Shown piece by piece: positions 5,360-6,751 of a stretch of 6,751 nucleotides of DNA. The position numbers and the translations under genes were made by a program. The notes beneath the pieces were generated by a model. It was not told the DNA's origin. It saw only the letters and a list, made by a program, of their open reading frames with translations, and ran no database searches. The stretch comes from Spirochaetia bacterium (lineage in GTDB: Bacteria; Spirochaetota; Spirochaetia; Treponematales; Breznakiellaceae): the NCBI GenBank assembly GCA_026002025.1, contig BOAU01000095.1, forward strand, positions 1 through 6,751. Reading direction: 5' to 3'. Numbering within the stretch: the first letter of the stretch is position 1; the number at the start of each line of letters is the position of its first letter.

Positions 5360-6570
5360 GGAAGCTCTGTGATTCCACTAATTTGTAATATTTCATTTTT
5401 CAATTTTTCAATAATTCGACGGGCATTTTCAAATTCTTCACCCAGTTTCTTGCAAAAATCATCCGCTGTAATACATCCTTGATAAGATTGGAGAACCGTA
5501 TTATTTGACATTGAAATACGCTCTTTTGATTTTGGCATATTACTTTTATCACATTTATAACCATCGGTGGACTTTGCAATGCGCTTAAAGACATCAATTT
5601 CTTTTTCTATTTTATTCTGCACTTCTGCTGCCACAGCTTTTCTCTTCTCTGATTTTGTTTTATAATTATTTTTGGATGCTTCTGTCTTGTAATCAGCGTA
5701 CTTTTCAATTGCATAAGCAATTTTACATGTTCCACCTTGGTATTGGAAATCGAACACATACTTGTTACCATTTTTATCAAGGCGAGGTTTAGGAAATGTG
5801 ATCGTAAAAGATGAAGCATTACCGTTATTACCTGCTTGAATTTCAATATTACTACTTGTATCCTTATACACCTTTTCGAACTTTTCTTTTACCTGCATTA
5901 AAAAACCCTTTTGAAATATTGTTTCAAGACCATTTTCAGTAATGAAACCAGGTGCTTTCTCTCCTTTAGGCTGTTTTTCTGCAAATACATTTTTGTATTC
6001 TTTGTTTTCCGGATTTTTAATAAAGCTACTATATTTTTCTGATAATTCGGTAATACAAGCTGAATACACTTTTATAAATGTATATTCATCAGATTTTTGG
6101 TTAGACATTTTTGTTACTACATCCTTAAAAGCCTCTGCCAAATCAAAATATGTTTTTGCAACCCATTTTGAATTTTCCGGCTTTTCGCCAATAAGCGTCA
6201 GATATATTTTATGTATTTGTTTCTCTTCATATTTTCCGTAAGTTTCTCTTTCCTTTTTTTGTAATTCTGAAAAAACCCCGTCGTATTTAAGAGTCTGTTT
6301 ATCATGTTCGGATGATTTAAGTTTATTTTCAATGATAAACACATCGTCACTAGCTCGAATTATTATATCTATGTTTTCTTTTTCAGTCTCTGCCTTAAAT
6401 CCTTCTTGTGTTGTAGTTGGCATATTATCACCAAGAAATTTTCGCAAAAGCATGTCTTTTTCTTTATCAGTTACAATACCTGAATCTAAATTAAAAAACC
6501 AATAAATAAACTGTGAGTGAACCTTCTCTAAGTCTGCCATACCTAGTGCATTAAAAAAATTTTGTGCCAT
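5356..6570 (-). CDS. PD-(D/E)XK superfamily nuclease (PDDEXK_4-like)
   Basis: The protein has 404 residues and is Lys/Glu-rich. The N-terminal third carries a nuclease-like core: E61 in the KAETEKENIDIII strand, D68 (motif II), then VFIIENKLKSSEH with E81-N-K83 (motif III), followed by Q92-T-L-K-Y, similar to the QxxxY helix of RecB-type nucleases. An early helix HSQFIYWFFN (18-27) and F-L before the core match the layout I associate with PF14281. Residues 200-404 are not recognised; they contain a beta-rich stretch (SFTITFPKPRLD) and end in a charged helix. The ATG at 6568-6570 has AAGGAGA 6 nt upstream (6577-6583). The gene is markedly more AT-rich than tsaD or the deacetylase, which points to transfer. 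Its TGA overlaps the DUF2779 ATG. The likely role is DNA or RNA cleavage, perhaps in defence. No signal peptide or membrane helix is visible. Confidence 0.78.
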   Translation of the reverse strand: MAQNFFNALGMADLEKVHSQFIYWFFNLDSGIVTDKEKDMLLRKFLGDNMPTTTQEGFKAETEKENIDIIIRASDDVFIIENKLKSSEHDKQTLKYDGVFSELQKKERETYGKYEEKQIHKIYLTLIGEKPENSKWVAKTYFDLAEAFKDVVTKMSNQKSDEYTFIKVYSACITELSEKYSSFIKNPENKEYKNVFAEKQPKGEKAPGFITENGLETIFQKGFLMQVKEKFEKVYKDTSSNIEIQAGNNGNASSFTITFPKPRLDKNGNKYVFDFQYQGGTCKIAYAIEKYADYKTEASKNNYKTKSEKRKAVAAEVQNKIEKEIDVFKRIAKSTDGYKCDKSNMPKSKERISMSNNTVLQSYQGCITADDFCKKLGEEFENARRIIEKLKNEILQISGITELP

Positions 6571-6590
6571 TACTATTCTCCTTATATCTT

Positions 6591-6620
6591 AGCATAACAA
6601 ATATGTACTTGTCGCGTCAA
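6591..6620 (-). promoter_or_regulatory. Promoter-like pair for the nuclease-DUF2779-LRR operon
   Basis: The minus strand has TTGACG (6615-6620, one mismatch to TTGACA), an 18-bp spacer, and TATGCT (6591-6596, four of six to TATAAT). Transcription would start near 6584, just ahead of the AAGGAGA ribosome binding site (6577-6583), giving a very short leader. The -35 lies only 10 bp from the apparent insertion-sequence end at 6631, so the insertion could have altered expression of the operon. Confidence 0.42.
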
Positions 6621-6663
6621 GGGGCCGCAGTGCCTCATGAAAAATGTACCCCAAACAAAGGTT

Positions 6664-6687
6664 TGCCTCATTTAGAAAATGTACCTC
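6664..6687 (+). repeat. Second copy of the terminal direct repeat of the insertion sequence
   Basis: This shares TGCCTCAT and AAAATGTACC with the copy at 6631-6652 but carries two extra bases in between. The start-to-start distance is 33 bp, close to three helical turns, so two transposase subunits could bind on one face of the DNA. Confidence 0.6.
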
Positions 6688-6732
6688 AAATAAACGGGCT
6701 ATTCTGTAAGGTGCGAGCTTACGGAGGCCAAA

Positions 6733-6751
6733 ATGGGGTTAAAAATGAGCG
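6733..6751 (+). CDS. Start of a probable transposase gene (istA-like), cut by the window edge
   Basis: ATG at 6733-6735 follows GGAGG (6723-6727) by 5 nt. Only MGLKMS can be read, which does not identify a family. The call comes from position, directly inside the repeated insertion-sequence end. An internal ATG at 6745 is also possible, but it is farther from the ribosome binding site. Confidence 0.38.

Larger units (their letters stand above)
6631..6751 (+). mobile_element. One end of an IS21-like insertion sequence (continues past the window)
   Basis: Two diverged direct repeats are present: 6631-6652 (TGCCTCATGAAAAATGTACC then CC) and 6664-6687 (TGCCTCATTTAGAAAATGTA then CCTC), both followed by AAA. 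IS21-family elements begin with TG and carry several short repeats at each end that bind the transposase, followed about 100 bp later by istA. A plus-strand start codon with a ribosome binding site sits 102 bp inside the first repeat, matching that layout. Other rve-type transposons with similar ends are the main alternative. The target-site duplication and the other end cannot be seen. Confidence 0.5.

Overview
This window looks like a spirochaete chromosome segment, possibly a gut or termite-associated Treponema. The basis is mixed and indirect: a BspA-like leucine-rich-repeat protein whose C-terminal tail (FIDSYIYNN..AGTYEYD...KWDY) resembles tails I recall from Treponema LRR proteins, a four-cysteine L28, and a GC-rich core next to AT-rich acquired DNA. 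The genus is inference. No rRNA, tRNA or CRISPR array was seen.

Left edge (1-235): the first 20 or so codons of a minus-strand gene, resembling the N-terminus of ISAs1/H-repeat-type transposases, sit in fairly AT-rich DNA. Next to it is a short plus-strand open tail (167-235) with GC-rich codons, ending directly against the rpmB stop codon. It may be the 3' remnant of a gene cut by the insertion.

Housekeeping block (236-2612, all minus strand, transcribed right to left): a membrane-anchored divergent polysaccharide deacetylase, then tsaD (tRNA t6A37 synthesis) overlapping it by about 20 bp, then rpmB (ribosomal protein L28) 66 bp further on. The deacetylase starts at GTG with no Shine-Dalgarno. 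A promoter-like pair lies so close upstream that the message could be leaderless.

Gap (2613-2809): this holds that promoter and what may be a frameshifted remnant of an unrecognised gene.

Accessory block (2810-6570, all minus strand): an AT-rich PD-(D/E)XK nuclease gene comes first, overlapping by ATGA a DUF2779 protein that joins a Cas4-like nuclease half (with likely Fe-S cysteines) to a DEDDy exonuclease half. After a 21-bp gap and a strong Shine-Dalgarno comes a cytoplasmic-looking LRR protein with five 44-residue repeat units. A promoter-like sequence and a good ribosome binding site precede the first gene, so this looks like one three-gene operon. Two putative nucleases plus a repeat protein next to mobile DNA is the best candidate here for an undescribed defence or DNA-processing module. 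That function is inference.

Right edge (6631-6751): two diverged direct copies of a TGCCTCA...AATGTACC motif lie ahead of a plus-strand start codon with a Shine-Dalgarno. This is the layout of one end of an IS21-type insertion sequence whose transposase runs out of the window.
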